25,253 nt of DNA from MGR-bin208 sp043779285. Its GTDB lineage: Bacteria > Bacteroidota > Bacteroidia > Chitinophagales > Chitinophagaceae. The stretch is from NCBI GenBank assembly GCA_043779285.1, contig JAYWEL010000116.1:1-25253 (forward strand). The letters are read 5' to 3'. Below, one piece after another: positions 14,333-24,216 of the stretch. The stretch's first letter is position 1; each line of letters starts with the position of its first letter. The notes beneath the pieces are model-generated. The model was not told the DNA's origin. It saw only the letters and a list, made by a program, of their open reading frames with translations, and made no database searches. Made by a program: the position numbers and the translations under genes.

Positions 14333-16744
14333 ATGCAAATCAAATTAACTCCCATCCTGTTTTTTATTAATCTTTTTTTTACCAATTCATTTGCTCAAAA
14401 TAATACTGTTAGCATATCGGGATTAATAAAAAATAAATCGGATAAAACCGTTTTGTCTTATGTAAACGTTGTTTTAAAAAACGAAAAAGACAGTGTGTTT
14501 ATTACTGGCACAGTGAGTAACGAAGAAGGACGTTTTACACTTTCAAATATAAAGCCGGGCAACTATTTCTTAGAAATTTCCTTCATTGGCTTTGTTACTA
14601 AAAAGCAATTACTTTATATAGGTAGCCTTTCCAACTATTTAGATATTTCAGCAATTGAATTGGCGGAAGATATTACTACACTTAGCGAAGTTGTAGTAGC
14701 TGCCAAACAAGACGAAGTAAGTAACAAAATGGACAAAAAAACATTTTCGGTTCAAGACAATATTAGCCAAAATGGTGGATCCGTTTTACAAGCCATGCAA
14801 AACTTACCAGGCGTAACGGTACAAGAAGGAAAAGTACAATTACGAGGAAACGATAAAGTCACTGTATTAATTGATGGCAAACAAACTGCCTTAACTGGTT
14901 TTGGGAATCAATCAGGATTAGACAATATACCTGCTTCTGCAATCGAGAAAATTGAAATCATTAATAATCCTTCTTCAAAGTATGATGCCAACGGAAATGC
15001 GGGCATCATAAATATTTTGATGAGGAAAAATAAACAAGAAGGATTTAATGGGAAAGCTGGCTTTACATCTGGGTTGGGGTCTTTGTGGATTAGAAAAGAA
15101 AATTTACCAACCATCAGGCGGCAATATCAATTGACACCTAAAATAAATCCGTCCTTGTCCTTGAATTATAGGAAAAATAAAATCAACGTTTTTTTACAAG
15201 CCGATAACCTTTACACACAAACCTTAAACAAAAATGAATTTGTAACCAGGACTTATGATGATGGTACAATTATCAACCAACAATTAAAAAGAAATCGAAA
15301 CACTAATTTTTTTACTTCGAAAGCAGGGTTTGATTGGAGTATAAGTAAAAACAACACCCTCACTATTTCTACATTATTTGGAAGTGAAAAAATTATTGAT
15401 AGAGGCGATCAGCCATTTTTCAAAGCATCCAATGGGGTAAGACAAAGATTGTGGCAATTTTTAGAAGATGAGTTAAAGACTACAGTTATGGCTACTGCCA
15501 CTTTTCAACATAAATTTAAACAAGCCGGACATCTACTGAATATTGGGTTTAATTATACTTTTCACCGTGAAGATGAGCAGTATTTTTTTGAAAATATTTT
15601 ACCCAATTACTCAGCAAAAGATGCTTTTAAATTACTTTCTGATGAACATGTTGCAGATTTTACTGTAGATTATTTAAAGCCATTGAAATATGGTAAAATT
15701 GAATTAGGGCTCAAATTCCGTAACCGGAATATCCCAACCAATATGCAATTCTTTCCTGGATTAAATTCTCCTTTAGATTCCAGTGCGGATGGTTGGGCAA
15801 CATACAAAGAAATTATTCCAGCATTATACGGGAATTATATTTTTGAAAACAAATTATTTGAAGCCGAAGTTGGCTTAAGGGTAGAATATGTAGGATTACA
15901 ATATGATGTTAACCCCAATCATAACACGTATACCAGTGATGGCTACAATTATACCCAGCCTTTTCCAAATGTCCGGCTTGCCTATAAAATAAACAGCAAA
16001 AACAAAGTATCATTATTTTATAACCGTAGGGTGGATAGGCCCAATGAAGTTGATATCCGAATTTTTCCAAAATATGATGATGCCGAAATTATTAAAGTTG
16101 GTAATCCTGCCTTACTTCCTCAATTTACCAATGCTATTGAATTTGGCTACAAAACAAATTGGGACAAAGGTTATTTATATTCTGCCGCATATCATCGTTT
16201 TGCAACAGGAACTATTACACGAATTTCAATCACCGCCCCAACAAGTTATTTAATTTATGCTATATTTCAAAATGCAGGCAAGAGTTATAATACAGGCTTA
16301 GAAGTTGTTCTGGCTCAGGAACTTGCTCCTTGGTATTCATTTAATTTGAACCTTAATAGTTACCAAAACAGCATTGATGCTTTCCGCGTTATAAATAAAT
16401 ATCCAGTTCCGAATACCTTTTCGGCTGAAAGCCAAAAAATTATTTCATGGAACATAAAACTCAATAATACGTTTCATTTACGTAACAACGTAGATGCTCA
16501 ACTAACGGTTATTTATTTAGCCCCCGATATTATTCCACAGGGAAAAATAGCACAGCGATTTTCTGTAGACCTTGGAATAAAAAAGAACTTGCAAAAAGGG
16601 AAAGCTGAACTTTTCTTCAATGCATCAGATATTTTAAACAGTATGGTTATCAAAAAAGAAATACAGGGTCAAGGATTTAAATATATTAGTACCGATTATT
16701 ATGAGACACAAGTAATACGGTTGGGCTACAATTACAAATTTTAG
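14333..16744 (+). CDS. TonB-dependent-receptor-like outer-membrane beta-barrel protein
   Basis: An 803-residue outer-membrane protein. A signal peptide (1-21, ending SFA before QNN) is followed by a CarboxypepD_reg-like beta-sandwich (about 26-112). Next comes a TonB plug domain (about 125-235), with the plug-like stretches LQAMQNLPGVTV, VLIDGKQ and IPASAIEKIEIINNPSSKYD. The C-terminal barrel (about 370-803) is of the OMP_b-brl_3 type and ends in the aromatic pattern RLGYNYKF that suits insertion by the BAM machinery. The substrate is unknown; no SusD, ferric-siderophore or vitamin gene is adjacent, so polysaccharide uptake is not supported. It has its own promoter and a nearby palindrome. 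The product may act as a transporter or signal receptor. A DUF2490 gene follows after 478 bases. Confidence 0.9.
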   Translation: MQIKLTPILFFINLFFTNSFAQNNTVSISGLIKNKSDKTVLSYVNVVLKNEKDSVFITGTVSNEEGRFTLSNIKPGNYFLEISFIGFVTKKQLLYIGSLSNYLDISAIELAEDITTLSEVVVAAKQDEVSNKMDKKTFSVQDNISQNGGSVLQAMQNLPGVTVQEGKVQLRGNDKVTVLIDGKQTALTGFGNQSGLDNIPASAIEKIEIINNPSSKYDANGNAGIINILMRKNKQEGFNGKAGFTSGLGSLWIRKENLPTIRRQYQLTPKINPSLSLNYRKNKINVFLQADNLYTQTLNKNEFVTRTYDDGTIINQQLKRNRNTNFFTSKAGFDWSISKNNTLTISTLFGSEKIIDRGDQPFFKASNGVRQRLWQFLEDELKTTVMATATFQHKFKQAGHLLNIGFNYTFHREDEQYFFENILPNYSAKDAFKLLSDEHVADFTVDYLKPLKYGKIELGLKFRNRNIPTNMQFFPGLNSPLDSSADGWATYKEIIPALYGNYIFENKLFEAEVGLRVEYVGLQYDVNPNHNTYTSDGYNYTQPFPNVRLAYKINSKNKVSLFYNRRVDRPNEVDIRIFPKYDDAEIIKVGNPALLPQFTNAIEFGYKTNWDKGYLYSAAYHRFATGTITRISITAPTSYLIYAIFQNAGKSYNTGLEVVLAQELAPWYSFNLNLNSYQNSIDAFRVINKYPVPNTFSAESQKIISWNIKLNNTFHLRNNVDAQLTVIYLAPDIIPQGKIAQRFSVDLGIKKNLQKGKAELFFNASDILNSMVIKKEIQGQGFKYISTDYYETQVIRLGYNYKF

Positions 16745-17222
16745 CATCTGCATGAAATCAGATTAACTAAATACATATTCTCATGCTGTTGTAAAATACT
16801 TGCTGTGGTACAAGTGTACTTCACTGTTTTAAATGTGCGGTAATACCCCGTTTCGTTTTACTTGGATCTTAATAAACTTGCTTAGCATAATTTTTAAAAA
16901 TACAATGAATGACATGAAGCATTATCAAATTGGAATTTAAACAAAATGACAATTATCTTTGCCAGATTATAGTTTATGGATACTGTGCAACCTTAAATGA
17001 CCATACATATTACGAATACCAGATTGCAGTTGATTCCTATTTGCGATACAGGTTATTCTTAGCTAAAAAATTGTTGTAGGTTTTCATGCAAATTTAAATT
17101 CGGCATTTTAGGAATCTATATGAACTCAGATTAAGCTACTCTCATAACTACAATTGCTGCTATACACGAAGAAATAACGCAGTTGAATCAACCATATCAA
17201 AGCATTTAAGAAATTTATTAAT
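16745..17222. other. 478-base intergenic stretch with little visible content
   Basis: No reading frame of convincing length, repeat or terminator is seen. The only candidate signal is a promoter-like pair at 16930-16961, about 260 bases before the next gene. The stretch may hold a long leader or decayed sequence. Confidence 0.5.
16930..16961 (+). promoter_or_regulatory. Promoter-like site far upstream of the DUF2490 gene
   Basis: TTG (16930-16932), 21 bases, then TATCTTTG (16954-16961), an exact TAnnTTTG match. If used, it gives a leader of about 250 bases before the TTG start at 17223. No nearer match to the consensus was found. Confidence 0.4.
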
Positions 17223-17999
17223 TTGAAAAACATACAAAACAGAGCAAACAGAATAAAAAATAGACAGGCTAAATATAAATTGCTATTCCTTGTATTTTTT
17301 GTTGGCTTGCTTTCCTATTCTAATACTTGCAGTAGCCAAGAATTTGATTTAGGAAGTTGGAACATTATCAATATAAAATACAAAATGAATGAAAAATGGA
17401 GTGTGTTTGGAGAAGGACAATTACGTTCCTTAAAATTTTACACCCATTTTCATTACTATGAATACAAGGCTGGATTTAATTATAAAGTTCATAAAAACGC
17501 CATGTTATCACTAGGTGCTGGAAGTTATCAAACCTATAAAGAAGGTGGTGATTTTATTTTGCCAAAGAATAATAATGAATTTAGATTATGGCCTCAAATT
17601 GTTCTTTTCCAATCATTAGGAAACCTGAAAATAGAACAACGATACAGAACAGAATTACGATTTACAAGTAGTGGTTATCGTAATCGTTTCCGATACCGGG
17701 TTGGACTTTTCTATCCATTTGGAAAGGAAATTAACGGTTACCAACCTTTTCAAATCAGTGCAAGTAATGAAATCTTTTTTACAGACAAAGAGCCATATTT
17801 TGAAAGAAATAGAATGCTGCTAGCCTTTAACGTCAAGCCATCCAAAGCAACTACTTTTCAAATAGGCTACTTAAAGCAATTCGACTATAAAATAAATGAT
17901 GAAACAGGCCGTGATTTTTTGCAAATTGGTTTCTTTATTGAACTGTTTAGAAAGCAATCAATAGAAACAAAAAATGACACTGAACTAAAAGGCTATTAA
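17223..17999 (+). CDS. DUF2490-domain protein, TTG start
   Basis: A 258-residue exported protein. After a basic N-terminal stretch of about 19 residues, a hydrophobic segment (about 20-37, LLFLVFFVGLLSYSN) forms a signal peptide, with a likely cleavage before QEFDLGSW. The remainder is a series of amphipathic beta strands (KWSVFGEGQLR, FHYYEYKAGFNY, RYRTELRFTSSGYRNRFRYR) typical of DUF2490, predicted to be a small outer-membrane beta-barrel. No function is established for the family. Between an upstream in-frame TGA (17184) and the signal peptide there is no ATG; the TTG at 17223 is the best start. The first internal ATG would remove the signal peptide. It lies downstream of the receptor gene on the same strand, but 478 bases away. 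Confidence 0.82.
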   Translation: MKNIQNRANRIKNRQAKYKLLFLVFFVGLLSYSNTCSSQEFDLGSWNIINIKYKMNEKWSVFGEGQLRSLKFYTHFHYYEYKAGFNYKVHKNAMLSLGAGSYQTYKEGGDFILPKNNNEFRLWPQIVLFQSLGNLKIEQRYRTELRFTSSGYRNRFRYRVGLFYPFGKEINGYQPFQISASNEIFFTDKEPYFERNRMLLAFNVKPSKATTFQIGYLKQFDYKINDETGRDFLQIGFFIELFRKQSIETKNDTELKGY

Positions 18000-18033
18000 T
18001 ACCCAAGCCTGATTAAAAATTGCAAACATCCAA

Positions 18034-19646
18034 ATGAAACTAAAATTTATACTGTAGCTTCTTATATTTCTTAGTCTCCAATGCTATTCACAATCAGCAC
18101 CCTTTACTATTCTCCTAGAGCCCATAAGTATTCCCGGTCTTAGTGGTCTTCAATCGTTTGCATTTGGCCAACACAAAGGCAAATGGTTAATCATCGGAGG
18201 CCGATTAGACGGCTTGCATCAAAGACAACCATTTGCAGCATTCAATAAAGCCGGTCGCAATACTCAGCTTATTGTAATTGATCCAATCACAAAACAAAAA
18301 TGGGCTGTTCCCCTAAACTCATTATCCAATACCTTACAGGAGCAACTGAGTTCCAGCAATATGGAATTTAAACAGAGCGGCAATCATCTTTACCTGCTTG
18401 GCGGGTACGGCTACAGCGAAAGCCTGAAAGACCATACCACCCATGGATACCTGACTGCTATTGATGTTCCAGCGGTAATACATGCGGTCATGAACCAAAA
18501 AAGTATAGCAACATTTTCCAGCAAATTGTGGATTCGCAATTTGCGGTTACAGGTGGACGGTTAGAAAAAATGGATGACGTTTTTTATTTAGTGGGTGGTC
18601 ACAAATTTATTGGTCGCTACAATCCTATGGGGCCCGACCATGGTCCGGGTTTTATTCAGGAATATACAAACCAGATCCGGAAATTTACGATAACTGATCA
18701 TGGTACAGACTTGCAGATAAAACATTTTTTGGCAACTACAGATACCGTGAACTTTCATCGAAGAGATTATAATTTGACGGCACAAATATTTCCTGATGGT
18801 GAGGAAGGTTTGACTGTATTTTCGGGTGTATTTCAATACCAAAATGATTTACCTTTTTTAGATGTAGTAAATATTAAGAAAAACGGATATTCTGTAAACA
18901 ATCATTTCTGGCAATACTATAATCATTACCACTGTGCCAATATCCCAATATACAGTTCATCGGCTAATGAAATGCACACGGTATTTTTCGGTGGTATTGC
19001 ACAGTATTTTGACAACGAAGGCACACTGGTTCAGGATAATAATGTGCCTTTTGTAAAAACAATTGCCCGTGTAAGCAGGGATGCAAATGGAAGGATGGCA
19101 GAATACAAACTCCCTATTGAAATGCCGGCATTATTAGGTGCCGGATCTGAATTTATTCCAATAGAAAATATACCTAAATTTTCGAATGGCGTCATCAAAC
19201 TGGACGAACTGAATCATGATCAAACACTGATTGGCTATATCTATGGCGGCATTAATAGTAAAGAGGCCAATATTTTTTTCACCAATGAAGGAACAGAAAG
19301 CAGTTCGAGTAATCAGGTGTTCAAGGTGTTTCTTACAAAAAATAATTTTGCAGCCAATCACATATTAAATGAGCAAAGTATTGGCAGTTTAAAACTGATG
19401 GCTTTCGCTAATCCGGTCAGAGGAATTTTTAATTTGAGATATCATTTAATCAAATCAACGGATGTAAAAATTTCGATCCATGATATATCCGGAAAGCGTT
19501 TAACAGAAAAGACTTTTAAAAATGTTCCCGCCGGAGATCATAAATACTTGACAAAAATGAAGAGCCTATACAATGGCGGCAAGTATTTGCTCACCGTTGA
19601 AACAAGTTATGAAAAAGCAACACAAAAAATAATAGTAGACCCATAG
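18034..19646 (+). pseudogene. Disrupted gene for a T9SS-exported Kelch-like surface protein
   Basis: The reading frame opens with ATG at 18034 (MKLKFIL), meets TAG at 18055-18057, then continues LLIFLSLQCYSQ: together a typical signal peptide with a stop at codon 8. The same frame runs on with Kelch/propeller-like sequence (GKWLIIGGRLDG, HLYLLGGYGYSE) to about 18500. It then drifts into nonsense and stops at 18562-18564. The sense continues in the neighbouring frame (FAVTGGRLEKMDDVFYLVGG and onwards) to 19646. One missing A in the A6 run at 18497-18502 restores one frame. The last 85 residues or so (ANPVRGIFNLRYHL to the end) are a T9SS type A sorting domain. The intact product would be about 537 residues. 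Two separate lesions argue for a true pseudogene, although sequencing error at the A run is possible. Remaining open frames are 18214-18564 and 18528-19646. Confidence 0.82.
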
Positions 19647-19741
19647 TATTGTTTCAACATTATTAATAGCGATAAATTGATGTTTACTTATTAAATTCGA
19701 AATTGGATAAATGGCCGTCGGGCAAATTTTAATTTATCTAA

Positions 19742-20380
19742 ATGTTTTTTATGAGTGGAATAAAAGCATCCCGTTTCGGATTTTTAGGCGTTTTATTTTT
19801 TGTACTATCTACTATCTTTGCAGGATTTTTATTCCTGGGCTATAGCCATACAGCACAACTGATCAGTGAGTCATACGCCCTTGAAACTGCCTATGGGTTT
19901 CATCTCCGTTATTTTGGTTTTCTTCCGAGTGGTATCTTTTTAGCGGCTTTTGCATTTTTTGCAATCAGGTCAATTCCACAATCCAAACTTGGGAAATGGG
20001 GATTTTATGGACTGGGGATTTTCTATGGTATTGCCACTATCATCGTTAGCCTTTTTCCCTGCGATACGGGTTGTAACCCCGAATTAATTGATCCAAGTAT
20101 TTCTCAATTGATTCATAACCAGACGGGGTTGTTAACCTATCTGATTGTACCCTTAAGTTTAGTGATCCTTGGCATTGCTGCCCATAAATGGCCTGGTGGA
20201 AAACTGGTTTCATATGCGGGTATCCTTTGTGGTTTGATCGCCCTGTTTTTTGTAGGAACCTTATCTTCCGAAATTGAATCGGATTTTGCAGGGCTTTATC
20301 AACGAATCATTGAAGGCTCCATTCTATTATGGATAACCCTTTGTTCTTTTTATTTAAGCAAAAAAAATCAACCAAATTAA
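19742..20380 (+). CDS. DUF998-family multi-pass membrane protein
   Basis: A 212-residue inner-membrane protein with six hydrophobic segments (about 12-34, 55-75, 87-105, 130-150, 158-178 and 190-205). The pattern fits DUF998, including the conserved loop SLFPCDTGC (about 103-111) between helices 3 and 4 with two cysteines, and a histidine-containing segment QLIHNQTGLL in front of helix 4. No function is established for the family. ATG at 19742 is used; an ATG at 19751 (MSGIK) is equally possible and would remove three residues. The methyltransferase gene starts 9 bases after its stop, so the two are probably co-transcribed. No consensus promoter was found in the 95-base gap behind the pseudogene. 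Confidence 0.82.
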   Translation: MFFMSGIKASRFGFLGVLFFVLSTIFAGFLFLGYSHTAQLISESYALETAYGFHLRYFGFLPSGIFLAAFAFFAIRSIPQSKLGKWGFYGLGIFYGIATIIVSLFPCDTGCNPELIDPSISQLIHNQTGLLTYLIVPLSLVILGIAAHKWPGGKLVSYAGILCGLIALFFVGTLSSEIESDFAGLYQRIIEGSILLWITLCSFYLSKKNQPN

Positions 20381-20389
20381 TCACTCAAC

Positions 20390-21190
20390 ATGTCTGCCGA
20401 AAATAATTATATCGCCATCAACAAACTGTTCTGGAACAACAAGACAGACATTCATCTGGAGTCTGCATTTTATGATGTAGCAGGTTTTTTAAAAGGAAAA
20501 ACTTCACTGCATGATATTGAACTGAATTTGTTGGGTGAAATAAAAGGAAAAAGCATCCTGCATTTGCAATGTCATTTCGGGCAGGACAGCATTTCACTTG
20601 GTCGGCTTGGTGCACAGGTTACCGGAGTGGACCTGTCAGACAAAGCCATTGAACGGGCCAAAGAACTGGCAGAAAAAACAACCAGCAATTGCCGGTTTAT
20701 CTGTTGTGATATCTATGATTTACCCAATCATCTCAATCAGGAATTTGATTTGATTTTTACCAGTTACGGCACCATCGGTTGGTTACCCGATCTGAATAAA
20801 TGGGCAGATATTATTTCCAAATTCTTAAAACCCGGAGGCCGTTTCGTCTTTGCCGAATTTCACCCAGTTGTTTGGATGTTTGATGACAACTTTGAAAAGG
20901 TTGGATACAATTATTTCAATGCTGAGGCAATCATCGAAACTGAACATGGTACCTATGCCGATAAAGAATCAAAACTGGTACAGGAATTTGTAGGATGGAA
21001 TCATCCGATCAGTGAAGTGTTGAATAACCTGATTAAACATGGAATGGAATTAAAGTCATTTGATGAATTTGATTATTCACCCTACCCCTGTTTCAATCAT
21101 ACCATAGAAATTGAACCGAAAAAATTTCGCATCAAACATTTGGATAATAAGATTCCCATGGTTTATGCAATTGTGGCAACAAAGAAATAA
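20390..21190 (+). CDS. Class I SAM-dependent methyltransferase
   Basis: A 266-residue cytosolic methyltransferase. SAM-binding motif I is SILHLQCHFGQDSISL (about 55-70), with the acidic residue after strand 2 in VTGVDLSD (D81). Motif II/III features are FDLIFTSYGTIGWLPD and LKPGGRFVFAEFHPV. The fold is of the Methyltransf_11/25 type. The 100-residue C-terminal part probably shapes the substrate pocket and carries no motif I can assign, so the substrate (small molecule, lipid or quinone) is unknown. It follows the DUF998 gene by 9 bases and converges with the GH92 gene, with only 20 bases between the stops and no terminator visible. Confidence 0.9.
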   Translation: MSAENNYIAINKLFWNNKTDIHLESAFYDVAGFLKGKTSLHDIELNLLGEIKGKSILHLQCHFGQDSISLGRLGAQVTGVDLSDKAIERAKELAEKTTSNCRFICCDIYDLPNHLNQEFDLIFTSYGTIGWLPDLNKWADIISKFLKPGGRFVFAEFHPVVWMFDDNFEKVGYNYFNAEAIIETEHGTYADKESKLVQEFVGWNHPISEVLNNLIKHGMELKSFDEFDYSPYPCFNHTIEIEPKKFRIKHLDNKIPMVYAIVATKK

Positions 21191-21210
21191 TATATTTTAT
21201 TATGACTCTA

Positions 21211-24114
21211 TTACCGAACTATCACTTCATCAATAAATAAATGAGAAGGACTGCCGGCACTTTCATGCCAGGGGGGTAAATGGCCGCCATTCAATGCTTT
21301 GATGCGAATGAACCGAGTTTTAAAATTCAATACTGTTCCTATTTCCTGAACTTCGGCCTTGCTTTCTGTAGCAGGAATTGTGTTGGCAACCCGTTTTACT
21401 TCCACAAAGTTTTTTCCGTCATCGCTGGCTTCAATGATCATCTCTTTGGGATAAATAATCCAGGGACTCACGTCCTGCAATACATGGATGCCGATGTAAT
21501 TGATTTGTCTTTTCGACTTTAAATCAATGATGGCTTCAAAGTCATTGTCGTAATAACTCTGCCACTCACCCGTCCGCCAGTTGCTGGTTCCGGTGATGCC
21601 GTCAATCAATGCATCAGTTCCACCAGCCTTGTACATGGGATGCACTTGGGAAAAAACGCTTATTGATTTGTCATCGGGAATCTGATGAAATTGTTGCGAA
21701 ATTGTTTTACTGACGGTCTCTCCTCTTTTTGCATATACATCCACCGAGCAACTTCTTTCAAAAGTAAAAGGTTTTGTGTATTTCACAAATACCGAACGGA
21801 AATCGGGCCGCATAATACGGTAGTAGATTTCGGTGCCGGGTTCGATGCTTTTTATTTTTACCTGTAGATCCTTTTTAAATTTATTGGAGGCCATATCGAA
21901 ATAAGGAACCGGAACAATCTTATTTTTTTCTATCCTGATTGACGGTATATCCGCATCTCTAATTCCACGATTTTTATTGGGCTTATTATCGACAATAAAT
22001 TCAATTTCTCCACCTGTCATGATATCCTTATGAGATATAAATGTTTTAGAATAGTTTGCATTATTCAGCTTTACCGATTGTACATAATAATCTTCCGGCT
22101 TTTTCCGATTGGCTTTTATCAAAAACGACTTTCCGTTTTCCAGATTAATTTTTACGGATTCAAATACCGGTGTTCCAAAAACATAGTTTCCATCACCGGG
22201 AGTCACCGGATAAAATCCCATGGCACTCAACACATACCAGGCACTCATTTGTCCACAATCCTCATTACCGATCAAACCATCGGGGGTATTGGTATAAAAA
22301 TTCTTGCAGATTTGATGAACCAATTCTTCTGTACGCCAGGGTTTGCCGGCATAATTAAACAGGTAAGCCATATGGTGACTGGGTTCATTGCCCTGTGCAT
22401 ACTGTCCTATCAAGCCCGTTACATCTGCCTGCTCTCTACCAGTAGTTTGTGAAGAAGTGGTAAATAATTCATTTAATTTTTCATCAAATTTTTCTTTCCC
22501 TCCCATTAGTTTTATAAGGCCTTCTATATCCTGCGGTACAGCAAAACTGTATTGCCAGCTGTTCCCTTCGGTATAAAAATTATTTACTTCTTTCGCATCG
22601 AAAGGAGTAAACCACATGCCCTGCACTTTTCCCCGCATATGCATTGATGTGGGATCGTAGAGATTCTTATAATACTGTGCCCTTTCCATGTACTGCGCAT
22701 AAACTTTATCATTACCTGTCAGCCGGGCAAACTGTGCGATGCACCAATCGTCATACGCATACTCCAATGTTTTAGAAACCGATTCATGTTCTTTTTCATT
22801 GGATAAAAAACCCGATTTGATATACTGGCTAATACCGAACCGATCGCTTTCGGCATAGGACCGCATGGCTTCCAGAGCCAGCTTTTCATCAAAACCCCGG
22901 ATGCCTTTCTGGTATGCGTCTGCAATGATCGAAACAGAATGATAACCAATCATGCAATAGGTTTCATTGCCACTCAGTTCCCAAACCGGAAGCATCCCGC
23001 CATTTTTATATTGTGCTAAAAAAGTATTGATCCAATCGGTTGTGCGTTGCTGATTGAGGATGGTCATCAATGGATGAAAAGCCCGGTAAGTATCCCATAA
23101 AGAAAATACCGAATAGTTGGTAAATCCTTTTGCCTGATGAATTTTTAAATCGGTTCCTCTATACCTGCCATCCACATCCATATATACATTCGGACTCAGC
23201 ATAGTATGATAGAGTGAAGTATAAAATACGGTCTGCTGATCGGCAGTACCGCCGGTGATTTCAATTTTCCCCAATTCTTTATTCCATGAATTGGTTGCTG
23301 CATTTTTTATTTTTTCAAAATTCCAATCCGGTATTTCTGTTTTTAAATTTTGCATGGCTCCATCCATGCTTACACCGGATATTCCAATTTTTACTTTTGT
23401 GGAATGATCAGCAAATAAATTTACTTTTACATAAGCCCGGATATCCTTGCCTGTTGCGGTTTCCCCTACCTGATTCATGATAACAAAATCATTTATTTTT
23501 TCAAACTGCATGTAAAAATAAACAGTCTGATCCTGTGCCCAGCTTTTACTTCTGCGGTAACCCCGTATTTCCGTGTCACTTATTTTTTCAATATGTGCTT
23601 CTATTACCTGGTCACGATGTTTCAAGTCAATGAGAATATTTCCTTCCCTAATATTTGCAGGAAAAATATACTGATGCATGCCTGAACGCAATGTAGTAGT
23701 GAGCCGGGCTTTGATATCATGTTTATCCAACTTCACTTCGTAGTACCCCGGACTTGCTTTTTCATTTTCATGCGAAAAAGAAGAAGCATACTCTTTATTC
23801 TCCCATTCTACTTTTCCGGTGAAAGGCATAAGCAAAACATCACAATAATCGGCAATGCCGGTTCCACTCAGATGCGTATGAGAAAATCCATAGATTTTAT
23901 TATCGGAATAATGATAGCCACTGCAACCATCCCATCCTTCCAGCCTTGTATCCGGGCTTAACTGCATCATGCCGAAAGGCATGCTGGCACCGGGATAGGT
24001 ATGCCCATGTCCACCTGTACCTATGAACGGATTCACCAGTTTGGCAAAGTCTTTTTGGGCAGACAAAGAAACGGCTATGATACTGAATACAAACAGGAAT
24101 GATATATGCTTCAT
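21211..24114 (-). CDS. GH92 family glycoside hydrolase, putative alpha-mannosidase
   Basis: A 967-residue secreted enzyme of family GH92, whose members are calcium-dependent inverting exo-alpha-mannosidases acting on N-glycans and yeast mannan. Signal peptide 1-19 (ends SLSA before QKD). The N-terminal beta-sandwich begins VNPFIGTGGHGHTYPGAS. The (alpha/alpha)6 domain contains EGNSWQY, GNEPSHH and GNEDCGQMSAW; the E of the first and the D of the last are candidates for the catalytic acid and base. The C terminus adds a chitobiase-like module (about 735-830) and a discoidin (F5/8 type C) carbohydrate-binding module ending at 967. The frame extends 27 residues upstream, but ATG 24114 starts the signal peptide. 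No SusCD genes lie beside it, so it is not in a standard polysaccharide locus. Linkage specificity cannot be told. Confidence 0.95.
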   Translation of the reverse strand: MKHISFLFVFSIIAVSLSAQKDFAKLVNPFIGTGGHGHTYPGASMPFGMMQLSPDTRLEGWDGCSGYHYSDNKIYGFSHTHLSGTGIADYCDVLLMPFTGKVEWENKEYASSFSHENEKASPGYYEVKLDKHDIKARLTTTLRSGMHQYIFPANIREGNILIDLKHRDQVIEAHIEKISDTEIRGYRRSKSWAQDQTVYFYMQFEKINDFVIMNQVGETATGKDIRAYVKVNLFADHSTKVKIGISGVSMDGAMQNLKTEIPDWNFEKIKNAATNSWNKELGKIEITGGTADQQTVFYTSLYHTMLSPNVYMDVDGRYRGTDLKIHQAKGFTNYSVFSLWDTYRAFHPLMTILNQQRTTDWINTFLAQYKNGGMLPVWELSGNETYCMIGYHSVSIIADAYQKGIRGFDEKLALEAMRSYAESDRFGISQYIKSGFLSNEKEHESVSKTLEYAYDDWCIAQFARLTGNDKVYAQYMERAQYYKNLYDPTSMHMRGKVQGMWFTPFDAKEVNNFYTEGNSWQYSFAVPQDIEGLIKLMGGKEKFDEKLNELFTTSSQTTGREQADVTGLIGQYAQGNEPSHHMAYLFNYAGKPWRTEELVHQICKNFYTNTPDGLIGNEDCGQMSAWYVLSAMGFYPVTPGDGNYVFGTPVFESVKINLENGKSFLIKANRKKPEDYYVQSVKLNNANYSKTFISHKDIMTGGEIEFIVDNKPNKNRGIRDADIPSIRIEKNKIVPVPYFDMASNKFKKDLQVKIKSIEPGTEIYYRIMRPDFRSVFVKYTKPFTFERSCSVDVYAKRGETVSKTISQQFHQIPDDKSISVFSQVHPMYKAGGTDALIDGITGTSNWRTGEWQSYYDNDFEAIIDLKSKRQINYIGIHVLQDVSPWIIYPKEMIIEASDDGKNFVEVKRVANTIPATESKAEVQEIGTVLNFKTRFIRIKALNGGHLPPWHESAGSPSHLFIDEVIVR

Positions 24115-24121
24115 AAAAGTG

Positions 24122-24183
24122 GAATTGGTGCTTAAAGATAATTCACCTATTCTTTTTGATTTTTTTAATAGTTTCACCAATTC
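24122..24183. promoter_or_regulatory. Inverted repeat in the GH92/lpxD divergent gap
   Basis: GAATTGGTG (24122-24130) is the exact reverse complement of CACCAATTC (24175-24183), 44 bases apart. It brackets a one-mismatch -7 box for the GH92 gene (TATCTTTA on the minus strand, 24133-24140). The pair could be two half-sites for one regulator, or chance in a short AT-rich gap. Confidence 0.25.
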
Positions 24184-24216
24184 TATTATCAGCATCCATT
24201 TTTAAAATAAGAATCC

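Noticed and set aside
18055..18057. Recoding of the TAG codon (readthrough or amino-acid insertion)
   Set aside because: A second, independent lesion in the same gene makes simple decay more likely, and no recoding genes are seen.
21211..24114. A polysaccharide utilisation locus around GH92
   Set aside because: No SusC/SusD pair or locus regulator is adjacent; the receptor at 14333 is too distant and of the OMP_b-brl_3 type.
24115..24195. N-terminal extension of the GH92 protein by 27 residues
   Set aside because: The extension is charged and would hide the signal peptide that begins at 24114; the region is better read as regulatory DNA.
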